From contig DGRX01000013.1 in assembly GCA_002391235.1 (NCBI GenBank), positions 61,558 through 125,557 of the forward strand: a stretch of 64,000 nucleotides of DNA, read 5' to 3'. A model generated the notes under the pieces. That model searched no databases and was not told the DNA's origin. It worked only from the letters and a program-made list of their open reading frames with translations. Numbering within the stretch: the stretch's first letter is position 1; each line of letters starts with the position of its first letter. Both the position numbers and the translations under genes were made by a program. The stretch is from Treponema sp. UBA4377 (GTDB lineage Bacteria; Spirochaetota; Spirochaetia; Treponematales; Treponemataceae). Of this stretch, positions 56,527 through 63,975 are shown piece after piece.

Positions 56527-56594
56527 ACTGAAGCGGCGGATTTTGTCATTGCTAAAAAAACGCTCCCGCCAAAAGGCAGGAGCGAATGTCGTTA
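56489..56594. repeat. Direct-repeat block, copy 2
   Basis: Copy of 53535-53640. Confidence 0.8.
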
Positions 56595-56663
56595 GAGGGC
56601 AGCGCTCCTCTGTCGCATAATTCCAATGGAAAAGCCGCAGTGGCTATCTCTGACGTAAACGAC
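56554..56663 (-). ncRNA. Small RNA family 4, copy 2
   Basis: TATAAT (56670-56675) to the CGCTCC-GCC-TTTT-GGC-GGAGCG terminator. Opposite strand is again open for 42 codons (MSLEGSAPLSHNSNG..) with no indels relative to copy 1. Confidence 0.55.
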
Positions 56664-56696
56664 AAGCAAATTATAGCGCAAGATCGGGGAGAGCGC

Positions 56697-56715
56697 ATTA
56701 AAGCCGCGCTTTAAT
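56697..56715. promoter_or_regulatory. Border palindrome / minus promoter
   Basis: ATTAAAG-CCGCG-CTTTAAT. Minus TATAAT (56670-56675) for family 4 RNA. Confidence 0.75.
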
Positions 56716-56729
56716 AACATGCGATGCAA

Positions 56730-56948
56730 TCAATGACGGGCAGCTTTTTTTTCTTCTTCCAAATAAGAGCTGATTTTGCGAATTATTTTTGCGACGTCGA
56801 ACTAATCGGGATTTTTTATGGACGCGGAATATTTTTCAGTTTCCACATCAAATGTCAATCGGTATTTTTGGTGAGGAAGGGTGTCCATTGATTCGACAAT
56901 CATGGACACATTTCTTCCAGTCCGTTCAATGTTGGTAAGCTTTATCAT
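56730..56948 (-). pseudogene. Small gene with an in-frame amber stop
   Basis: MIKLTNIERTGRNVSMIVES..YSASIKNPD, TAG at 56802-56804, then the same frame continues FDVAKIIRKISSYLEEEKKAARH to a TGA. Total 72 codons. Looks like one gene with a nonsense mutation. Function unknown. Confidence 0.55.
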
Positions 56949-56998
56949 GTACGTTTTTGTAAACTTTTCTTTTCACTTTTCTTAGTGAACATAAAAAC

Positions 56999-57095
56999 GG
57001 AAGCGGCAGAAACTATAAATGCGGTGAACGCCAGATATGGCTACAAACCTGAGTTTCACGAAATATACGCTCAGGTGGGTGCTGCCATTGCTTCC
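56999..57095. repeat. Repeat A copy 7 (97 bp, b type)
   Basis: Closest to copy 2. Minus promoter TGACA..TATAAT (57102-57107) would start transcription at its right end. Confidence 0.8.
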
Positions 57096-57129
57096 AAAAA
57101 TATTATAGCGCTCGTCTTTAGCGCTTGTC

Positions 57130-57148
57130 ATTAAAGTTGTGCTTTAAT
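57130..57148. promoter_or_regulatory. Border palindrome / minus promoter
   Basis: ATTAAAG-TTGTG-CTTTAAT. Minus ATGACA, 18, TATAAT into repeat A copy 7. Left end of duplicated unit copy 2. Confidence 0.75.
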
Positions 57149-57578
57149 ACTGTGTCAGTAAAGATGGCGCAACGTTGCGCCGTCTTAGATTTCTATCCTA
57201 ATTGTCAACAGTTTTGCCGTCCCATAGTGCGTTAAAGTGCGTTAAAAGTGCGTTGAAAAATACGATGTTTAACGCACTCCAATTATTGATAATGTAAAGA
57301 GTTAGGAGATGTTCAACGCACTTTTCTTTATCTTGCCTTTCGGACAAATCACTTGACTATTGCTTATTAGAGTGCATTATCCTCCTACCAGCCTGATTTT
57401 GCCTGTTTTGGGAAGCTTATGGCTTGCCGGTCGCCTTTGCCGCTTGGATGGCTGGCCGGTTTTCAAGATGATGCAACGTTGCGCCGTCTTAACTGAAGAC
57501 AATGCTTCTAGGGAAAGCGCAAACTTTCTGCTTAAAAGAACTTAGTTTGCGCTGGTAAACGGAGCTTTAATTTTTTCC

Positions 57579-57607
57579 TTGACAAAAGCCATATCCATAA
57601 TTATATT
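57579..57607 (+). promoter_or_regulatory. Promoter at the right end of unit copy 2
   Basis: TTGACA (57579-57584), 17, TATATT (57602-57607), reading into the brnT remnant and brnA-like gene. Confidence 0.65.
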
Positions 57608-57626
57608 ATAATTATGCGAGGAAGTG

Positions 57627-57689
57627 GTGAGAATCATTTCCGCCAGAAAAGCTGACGGACAGGAAACTGAGCAATACGGAGGGCTTTGA
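57627..57689 (+). pseudogene. brnT 3' remnant
   Basis: 21 codons, VRIISARKADGQETEQYGGL, matching the C-terminal ISAR-A...E..Y end of BrnT toxins. The rest is replaced by the duplicated unit. Confidence 0.65.
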
Positions 57690-57690
57690 T

Positions 57691-57900
57691 ATGAGAGACC
57701 ATTACGATTTTTCAAAGGCTGTGAAAAACCCTTATATTGGAAAACTCAAGCAGCAAATAACAATCCGCTTGGATGAGCAGGTGATTGACTATTTTAAGGA
57801 AATGTCGAACGAAACGGGAATGCCTTACCAGAACATCATCAACTACTATCTTCTTGACTGCGTGAAATCGAATCGCCGTTTGGAACTCGCCTTCGCGTAA
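57691..57900 (+). CDS. BrnA-like ribbon-helix-helix antitoxin, orphan
   Basis: 69 residues: QQITIRLDEQVIDYFKEMSNETGMPYQNIINYYLLDCV, the CopG/BrnA ribbon-helix-helix. ACGGAGGG before the ATG. Its toxin is the truncated remnant just upstream, so it is an orphan antitoxin. Confidence 0.85.
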   Translation: MRDHYDFSKAVKNPYIGKLKQQITIRLDEQVIDYFKEMSNETGMPYQNIINYYLLDCVKSNRRLELAFA

Positions 57901-58148
57901 CTTTGATGCGGTTTAACGCTAAAGTTCTGCGCGGCAAAATAGGCGAGTGTTCGCATAAATGAAAAACAGTTGACGTTGGGAAAAATTGTCAGCATTTATG
58001 ATAGCAGATATGATAGCAAATCGAGACATTTTTTGCTGTTTTGCAATAATTATGATAATTTTCTTGACAAAAGTGTTTATATAAATTATTATATTGCAAG
58101 GAATTGCGTGTAGGTCGCGCAATTTAATGAAAAACAGCTGGAATCCGC
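57901..58148. other. Right-end non-coding region
   Basis: No gene seen. Contains TGATAGCAGATATGATAGCA (arm-like repeats) at 58007 and a TTGACA at 58062. Confidence 0.5.
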
Positions 58149-58176
58149 CGTTGGTTCGATCCCAATATCATCCAAA
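58149..58176. other. attR of the genomic island
   Basis: Exact 28-base copy of the tRNA-Val 3' end. It overlaps the 3' end of the MATE gene, whose last codons and TGA (58168-58170) lie inside it. Confidence 0.93.
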
Positions 58177-59529
58177 CTTCTTTTTCTTGACGCGCTCAAA
58201 GAAAAACAGAGAAAGCGTTATCGAAATCGTTTCGGCAATCAAAAAAGACCACCACACATTGTTTATGTTTCCCGTGAGCGAAAGAAGGTACGCGCTAGGC
58301 AGCAAGAACAAAAGCTGGCGCGCGATGCTGACAAACATGCTGTAGCTTGCGCTTCCAAGGGCTTGGAAAACCGATCCAAGGCAAATGCAAACCGCGGCTC
58401 CCATAAAGCTGGGCGCGATTATGCGAAGCGCCGGGATTCCAATTTCTAGCATTTTGTCGGAAGCGTTGAAAAGGCCAAAAAACTTTTGCGGAATGAACTC
58501 AAATAGCGAGACGCCGACGGCCATTATGGTGCACGCGGCGATTATGGCAAGCTTTATGACGCGCTTGATTCTGTCTGGCTTTTTCGCGCCGTAATTGTAG
58601 GCTATGATCGGAACCATGCCGCTGTTCAAGCCAAAGACCGGCATAAAGACAAAGCTGTTCAGCTTAAAGTAAACGCCGTAAACAGCGATTGCCGTGTCGG
58701 CGATGCCCTTGAACATGCCCAAAATCAAGTTCATTGTGTAAGAGGTTAAAGAGCCCACCGCCTGCAAAACGATTGACGGAACTCCGACCTTGTAGATTTG
58801 CAAAATCACTGTCGGGTCCGGACGAAAGCCCTTAAGGCTAAACTGGACTTCATGGTTCGCTTTAAGGTTAAAGACAAGCGACACGATTGCCGCCAAAATT
58901 TGTCCTGCAACCGTAGCCGCCGCCGCTCCTGCGATTCCCATTTTGGGAAAAGGTCCGATTCCAAAAATCAATATTGGGTCAAAGATGATGTTAAAGATGG
59001 CGCCTGTCAGTTGCGAGGCCATGGTCCAAACTGTTTTTCCTGTCGCTTGCAAAATGCGGTCAAACATCGTTTGGCCAAACTGGCCAAAGCCCAAAAGCAT
59101 GCAGATGGAAAGGTAAGTTATTCCGTAATTTATAATCGTTTGGTTTTGCGTTTGGCTTCTAAAGAAGGGCGGAACGAAAATGACGCACAAAAGCGCAAAG
59201 AAAATATAAGTGACCGCCGCCAAAAAAATTCCGTTCATCGCGCTTTTGTTCACGGCGTCAAAGTTCTTTTGGCCCAAGCGCATCGAAAGAAGCGCGTTCA
59301 CTCCGACAGCCGTTCCCATGCCAAAACTGACCATAAGCATTTGAAAGGGAAATGCCATCGAAACCGCGGTCAAAGCCTCTTCGTTGATTTTCGCGACAAA
59401 AATGCTGTCGACGATGTTGTAGAGCGACAGCACGAACATGCTTATCATCATTGGAAGCGACATGTTCACCAAAAGGCGGCCAACCGGCATGACGCCCATC
59501 TTGTTTTCTTTGACTGGATTTTCTTGCAT
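58168..59529 (-). CDS. MATE-family multidrug/sodium antiporter
   Basis: 453 residues, 12 predicted membrane helices. PVGRLLVNMSLPMMISMFVLSLYNIVDSIFV start, DRILQATGKTVWTM, PDPTVILQIYKVGVPSIVLQ and GLNSGMVPIIAYNYGAKK, the DinF/NorM-like MATE pattern with its two pseudo-repeats. Exports drugs or metabolites using ion gradients. The last codons fall within the island attR, yet the frame is intact. Confidence 0.93.
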   Translation of the reverse strand: MQENPVKENKMGVMPVGRLLVNMSLPMMISMFVLSLYNIVDSIFVAKINEEALTAVSMAFPFQMLMVSFGMGTAVGVNALLSMRLGQKNFDAVNKSAMNGIFLAAVTYIFFALLCVIFVPPFFRSQTQNQTIINYGITYLSICMLLGFGQFGQTMFDRILQATGKTVWTMASQLTGAIFNIIFDPILIFGIGPFPKMGIAGAAAATVAGQILAAIVSLVFNLKANHEVQFSLKGFRPDPTVILQIYKVGVPSIVLQAVGSLTSYTMNLILGMFKGIADTAIAVYGVYFKLNSFVFMPVFGLNSGMVPIIAYNYGAKKPDRIKRVIKLAIIAACTIMAVGVSLFEFIPQKFFGLFNASDKMLEIGIPALRIIAPSFMGAAVCICLGSVFQALGSASYSMFVSIARQLLFLLPSAYLLSLTGNINNVWWSFLIAETISITLSLFFFERVKKKKFG

Positions 59530-59570
59530 TCCGCCATTCTATAGGAACGCGGAATAAATATCAAGCGGAC

Positions 59571-59614
59571 AAAAAAAAGAACGGCGTTGGCCCTTGTTGC
59601 CGTTTCGCCGTTCT
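59571..59614 (-). terminator. Terminator of the ABC ATPase gene
   Basis: AGAACGGCG, loop, CGCCGTTCT, eight T on the minus strand. Confidence 0.9.
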
Positions 59615-59670
59615 TCATATGTAATGCTTCGCGCTTAATTCCGGCGGCGAACCGCCGGGTAATGCTTAGC

Positions 59671-60789
59671 TTACCATTCCTTCTTGATGTCCTCGATGAT
59701 GTTGGGCTCGCCTTCTTCTGTAGAGAAGAACTTGGCCTTCTTCATGTCGGGGAGCAAGGTTACAGTCTCGCCCAAGCGGAACGCGGCGTTGGCCGTTGTC
59801 TTGGCGATGATGTTCTGGCCCTTGTTTGTAGACAAGTAAAGGTGAGTCTCAGCTCCAAGCGGTTCCTTGTTGGTGATCTTCATCTGCATGGCGTTTTCGC
59901 CGGCCTTTTCGCTGTATTCCAAGTCTTCTGGACGAATTCCGAAGTAAACTTCCTTGCCAACATAGGCCTTGAGGCGCTTTTGCTGGTCGGCTGTGGGAAC
60001 GACAGAGAACGAGCCTTCGTCAACGACAACCTTTCCGCCCTTTTCGATTACCTTTACGGTAAGGAAGTTCATCGGCGGAGTTCCGATAAAGCCGGCAACG
60101 AATTTGTTGATCGGGTTGTTGTAGAGGTAGAGCGGGGCTCCAATCTGCTGGATAACGCCGTCTTTCATTACTACGATTTTGTCGCCGAGCGTCATGGCTT
60201 CGATCTGGTCGTGGGTAACGTAAATCATTGTGGCCTGCAAGCGGTTGTGAAGGGCCGCGATTTCGGCGCGCATTGTAACGCGAAGCTTGGCGTCAAGGTT
60301 TGAAAGAGGCTCGTCGAACAAGAATACCTTGGGGTTGCGGACGATGGCGCGGCCTACGGCTACGCGCTGGCGCTGTCCGCCCGAAAGGGCCTTGGGCTTT
60401 CTTGTAAGGTACTGCGTAAGGTCAAGCTGTTTGGCGGCTTCCTGAACGCGGCGGTCGATTTCCTTTTTGTCCATCTTGCGGATTTTAAGTCCGAACGCCA
60501 TGTTGTCGTATACTGTCATGTGAGGATACAAAGCGTAGTTCTGGAAAACCATCGCGATGTCGCGGTCTTTCGGCGGAACGTCGTTCATTTCCTTTCCGTC
60601 AATAAGAAGCTTTCCTTCTGAAATGTCTTCCAAACCGGCGATCATGCGAAGAGTGGTTGACTTTCCGCATCCTGAAGGTCCTACGAAAACGCAGAATTCC
60701 TTGTCTTCAACTGTGATGTTTGAATTGGTAACCGCGCGGACGTTTCCGTCGTAGATTTTGCCAATTCCTTTGAGTTCAACTTTAGCCAT
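59671..60789 (-). CDS. ABC transporter ATPase, MsmK/UgpC type
   Basis: 372 residues. Walker A GPSGCGKSTT, Q loop VFQNYALYPHM, signature LSGGQRQRVAVGRA, Walker B FLFDEPLSNLDA, H loop VTHD; C-terminal TOBE/MOI domain (FGIRPEDLEY). Shared energising subunit for carbohydrate ABC importers (maltose, multiple sugar or glycerol-phosphate types). No permease genes are adjacent, fitting a common ATPase. GGAGGG before the ATG and TATAAT about 20 bases upstream. Confidence 0.93.
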   Translation of the reverse strand: MAKVELKGIGKIYDGNVRAVTNSNITVEDKEFCVFVGPSGCGKSTTLRMIAGLEDISEGKLLIDGKEMNDVPPKDRDIAMVFQNYALYPHMTVYDNMAFGLKIRKMDKKEIDRRVQEAAKQLDLTQYLTRKPKALSGGQRQRVAVGRAIVRNPKVFLFDEPLSNLDAKLRVTMRAEIAALHNRLQATMIYVTHDQIEAMTLGDKIVVMKDGVIQQIGAPLYLYNNPINKFVAGFIGTPPMNFLTVKVIEKGGKVVVDEGSFSVVPTADQQKRLKAYVGKEVYFGIRPEDLEYSEKAGENAMQMKITNKEPLGAETHLYLSTNKGQNIIAKTTANAAFRLGETVTLLPDMKKAKFFSTEEGEPNIIEDIKKEW

Positions 60790-60962
60790 GCTGGCCCTCC
60801 GTTAAATTATATTATTAGGATTATTTTAAGGCCTTTTTGCCGATTTGTCAAATTTTTTTTCGCTTTTTTTGGGAGAATTTTCACATTTTTTGAGCGGAAA
60901 GGGTGAATTTCTTTTTGCGGCTCTTGAACTTTTTTTGAAATTTTGCTATTATGGCGGAACTT

Positions 60963-61035
60963 GCCAACTTAGCTCACCTGGTAGAGCAGCGCACTCGTAA
61001 CGCGCAGGTATTCGGTTCAAGTCCGGAAGTTGGCT
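60963..61035 (+). tRNA. tRNA-Thr(CGT)
   Basis: GCCAACT acceptor pairs with AGTTGGC; D arm AGCTCACCTGGTAGAGC; anticodon loop CTCGTAA (CGT); T arm with GTTCAAGTC. A 23-base copy of its 3' end lies at 61203. Confidence 0.93.
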
Positions 61036-61039
61036 TTAA

Positions 61040-61073
61040 CTTAAGCGTTTCCTTTGGGGGGAACGCTTTTTTT
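61040..61073 (+). terminator. Terminator after tRNA-Thr
   Basis: AAGCGTTTCC, loop, GGGAACGCTT followed by eight T. Confidence 0.85.
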
Positions 61074-61202
61074 TGTTTGTGAGCGTTTTGGTTACTGCGG
61101 ACTTAAACCGAGCGGCTCAATAAATTTCGCCGCGCGCCGTTCTATCGATGAGGCTAAAAGCGAGCGGCGCTCGCTTTTTTAACGCCTCTTCGATTGTCGG
61201 CG

Positions 61203-61225
61203 GGTTCAAGTCCGGAAGTTGGCTT
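61203..61225. repeat. Duplicate of tRNA-Thr 3' end
   Basis: 23 bases identical to 61014-61036. Likely a remnant att site of a lost element; 166 bases of non-coding sequence lie between. Confidence 0.7.
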
Positions 61226-61230
61226 AAATT

Positions 61231-61266
61231 TACGCCTAACCATAGCGGTTGGGCGTTTTTTTTTTT
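61231..61266 (+). terminator. Terminator-like hairpin before grpE
   Basis: CGCCTAACC-ATAG-CGGTTGGGCG followed by a long T run. Confidence 0.8.
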
Positions 61267-61325
61267 TTATTTTTTTTTCCATAAAAACTTGACGATTTCC
61301 AGTCGTTTTTATTATCTTTATAGGT

Positions 61326-61964
61326 ATGGAAGAAAAGGAAGAAGAAAAAGAGCGCCAAGAAAGTCAAGAAAGCGCTTCTGACGGCAAAGAACAGGAAAAA
61401 AACGCAGAAAACGCCAGCGCGGAGGAAGGTTCCGCTCAAGAAAGCGATTCCGCTCAGCCTGAGGGCGACAGTTCCGCAGAGAAAGAAAAAGAGCCGACCC
61501 CGGAAGAGAAAATCGCGGCTTTGGAAAAAGAGAACGCCGACCTTAAGGACCAGCTTTTGCGCCGCGCCGCGGACTTTGACAACTACCGCAAGCGCACTAT
61601 TAAAGAAAAGCAGGACGCCTACGACTACGCCAACACCGCGCTTTTGCAGGACTTGCTGGACAGCCTTGACAACCTTGACCGCACGGTTGAGGCCGCCGAA
61701 AAGGCAGACGACCCCAAGGCAATAGCCGACGGAGTCAAAATCATAAGCTCGTCGCTGATTTCGATGCTGGAGTCAAAGTACAACTTGACCGCTTTTGGCC
61801 AGGCCGGAGAGGACTTTAACCCCGACATGCACGAGGCCATCGGCAGCTGCCAGGACGAGGTTGAAAAGCCGGTCTTGAAGGAAGTTTATCTTAAGGGATA
61901 TAAGTTGAAGGACAGGGTCATCCGTAACGCCAAAGTTATGGTGACAATGCCAAAAGACAAGTAA
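61326..61964 (+). CDS. grpE: Nucleotide exchange factor GrpE
   Basis: 212 residues. Acidic, low-complexity N-terminal 1-65, coiled coil (EKIAALEKENADLKDQLLRRAADFDNYRKRT), then core LLDSLDNLDRTVEAAEK and C-terminal GEDFNPDMHEAIG...VYLKGYKLKDRVIRNAKVMV. Speeds ADP release from DnaK. TTGACG-17-TTATCT lies just upstream; no CIRCE element seen. 25 bases before dnaK. Confidence 0.96.
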   Translation: MEEKEEEKERQESQESASDGKEQEKNAENASAEEGSAQESDSAQPEGDSSAEKEKEPTPEEKIAALEKENADLKDQLLRRAADFDNYRKRTIKEKQDAYDYANTALLQDLLDSLDNLDRTVEAAEKADDPKAIADGVKIISSSLISMLESKYNLTAFGQAGEDFNPDMHEAIGSCQDEVEKPVLKEVYLKGYKLKDRVIRNAKVMVTMPKDK

Positions 61965-61989
61965 TATATAGAAGAATAGGAGAATAATT

Positions 61990-63942
61990 ATGGGAAAGAT
62001 TATCGGAATTGACTTGGGAACGACAAACTCTTGCGTGGCCGTGATGGAAAACGGCGAGCCGGTCGTCATCCAGAACGCTGAGGGCGGACGCACGACTCCC
62101 TCAATCGTAGGCTTCACGGCCCAGGGCGACCGCATTGTCGGAGCGCCGGCCAAAAACCAAATGGTCACAAACCCCAAAAACACAGTTTACTCAATCAAGC
62201 GCCTTATCGGCCACCGCTACAGCGAGTTGACCGGCGAGGCCGCCAAGCTTCCTTACAAAATCATTGACAACGGAGCCGACTGCCGCGTCGAGGTCACCGA
62301 CAACGGCGCCCAAAAGCAGTTCAGCCCCCAGGAAATTTCGGCCTTCATCTTGCAGAAGATGAAAAAGACCGCCGAGGACTACCTTGGAAGCGAAGTCACT
62401 GAAGCCGTAATCACGGTTCCGGCCTACTTCAACGACAGCCAGCGCCAGGCAACGAAGGACGCCGGAAAAATCGCCGGCCTTGACGTAAAGCGCATCATCA
62501 ACGAGCCTACGGCCGCCGCGCTTGCCTTTGGCTTTAACAAGGACCAGAACAAGGAAAAGACAATCGCCGTTTACGACTTGGGCGGCGGCACTTTCGATAT
62601 TTCAATTTTGGAATTGGCCGACGGCGTCTTTGAGGTAAAGTCTACAAACGGAAACACCCACCTCGGCGGCGACGACTGGGACCGCCGAATAATGGACTGG
62701 CTCGTGGACGAGTTCAAGAAGGACACAGGAATCGACCTTTCAAAGGACCCGATGGCCTTGCAGCGCCTGCGCGAAGCCGCCGAGAACGCCAAAATCCAGC
62801 TTTCCGCCCAGACATCGACGGCCATCAACCTTCCGTTCATCACCGCCGACGCGACAGGCCCCAAGCACTTGCAGAAAAACCTTACCCGCGCCCAGTTTGA
62901 GCAGATGACAGAAGACTTGTTCGAGGCCACAAAAGAGCCCTGCCGCAAGGCTTTGGCCGACGCGGGCATCACGGCCGACAAAATCGACGAAGTCCTTTTG
63001 GTAGGCGGTTCAAGCCGCATGCCCAAGGTTCAGGACGTCGTCAAAGAGCTTTTTGGAAAAGAGGGAAGCCGTTCCGTCAACCCCGACGAAGCGGTTGCCA
63101 TCGGAGCGGCCGTTCAGGGCGGCGTTTTGCAGGGCGACGTAAAGGACGTCGTTTTGCTTGACGTAACTCCGCTTTCTTTGGGAATCGAAACCATGGGCGG
63201 CGTAATGACAAAGCTCATCAACCGCAACACGACAATTCCTACAAAAAAGAGCCAGGTTTTCTCCACCGCCGCCGACGGACAGACTGCCGTCACAATCCAT
63301 GTATTGCAGGGCGAGCGCGAGATGGCCGACCAAAACCGCACTTTGGGCAACTTCAACCTTGACGGAATTCCCGCGGCTCCCCGCGGCGTTCCGCAAATCG
63401 AAGTCACCTTTGACATCGACGCCAACGGCATTGTGAACGTAAGCGCCAAGGACTTGGGAACAGGAAAGGACCAGCACATCACGATCACTTCTTCTTCCGG
63501 CTTGAGCGAGGAAGAAATCAACAAGATGGTGAAGGACGCCGAAGCCAACGCCGCCAGCGACAAGGCCAAGCGCGAAGCCGTTGACGCCAAGAACGAGGCC
63601 GACAGCTTGGTTTACCAGACAGAAAAGTCCCTCAAGGAATTGGGCGACAAGATCAACGGCGCCGAAAAGCAAAAGGTTGAGGACGCTGTGGCCGAGCTTA
63701 AGAAGGCTTTGGAAGTCGGAGACACTGCCAACATCAAGGCCAAGACCGAAGCCCTAAAGCAGGCTTCTTACAAGATTGCCGAAGAGCTTTACAAGCAGCA
63801 GCAGGCCGCCGGCGGAGCGGCTGGAGCCAATCCTGGCGCCGGTCCCAATCCTGGAGCTGGAGCGAACCCCAACGCGGGAGCTTCCGGCTTTGACAAAGGC
63901 AGCGCCGAAGACGTGAACTACGAAGTCCACGACGACAAATAA
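61990..63942 (+). CDS. dnaK: Chaperone DnaK (Hsp70)
   Basis: 650 residues. IGIDLGTTNSCVAVMENGEP start, ATPase motifs VPAYFNDSQRQAT, YDLGGGTFDISILE, LVGGSSRMPKVQ, substrate domain with DVTPLSLGIETMGGV and a Gly/Ala/Pro-rich tail ending EDVNYEVHDDK. Full length. Works with GrpE. AGGAG before the ATG. Confidence 0.99.
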   Translation: MGKIIGIDLGTTNSCVAVMENGEPVVIQNAEGGRTTPSIVGFTAQGDRIVGAPAKNQMVTNPKNTVYSIKRLIGHRYSELTGEAAKLPYKIIDNGADCRVEVTDNGAQKQFSPQEISAFILQKMKKTAEDYLGSEVTEAVITVPAYFNDSQRQATKDAGKIAGLDVKRIINEPTAAALAFGFNKDQNKEKTIAVYDLGGGTFDISILELADGVFEVKSTNGNTHLGGDDWDRRIMDWLVDEFKKDTGIDLSKDPMALQRLREAAENAKIQLSAQTSTAINLPFITADATGPKHLQKNLTRAQFEQMTEDLFEATKEPCRKALADAGITADKIDEVLLVGGSSRMPKVQDVVKELFGKEGSRSVNPDEAVAIGAAVQGGVLQGDVKDVVLLDVTPLSLGIETMGGVMTKLINRNTTIPTKKSQVFSTAADGQTAVTIHVLQGEREMADQNRTLGNFNLDGIPAAPRGVPQIEVTFDIDANGIVNVSAKDLGTGKDQHITITSSSGLSEEEINKMVKDAEANAASDKAKREAVDAKNEADSLVYQTEKSLKELGDKINGAEKQKVEDAVAELKKALEVGDTANIKAKTEALKQASYKIAEELYKQQQAAGGAAGANPGAGPNPGAGANPNAGASGFDKGSAEDVNYEVHDDK

Positions 63943-63975
63943 GTTCAAAAGCGCCTCCGCGCGCTTTTGAACTTG
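63943..63975 (+). terminator. Hairpin after dnaK
   Basis: GTTCAAAAGCGC, loop, GCGCTTTTGAAC right after the dnaK stop; few T follow, and a second hairpin GAGTTTCGC-GCGAAACTC fills 63978-64000. Confidence 0.6.

Larger units (their letters stand above)
57130..57627. repeat. Duplicated 0.5 kb unit, copy 2 (AGTGCGTT iterons)
   Basis: Same order of parts as copy 1, but the iterons read AGTGCGTTAAA (three, plus inverted AACGCACT), so the last bases changed together. Dyads at 57166-57181 and about 57470. Its right end joins a truncated brnT. Confidence 0.8.

Noticed and set aside
39211..56715. Recurrent plus-strand peptide endings such as IIAQERE-RIK-AL at the palindromes as a protein family
   Set aside because: The frame follows from constant promoter spacing; spacer codons are not conserved and several sites are out of frame. 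Kept only as a note for family 4 elements.
61270..61326. CIRCE (HrcA) operator before grpE
   Set aside because: No TTAGCACTC-N9-GAGTGCTAA dyad is present.
63010..63672. Frame opposite dnaK
   Set aside because: Antisense of a fully conserved gene, a known artefact of dnaK codon use.
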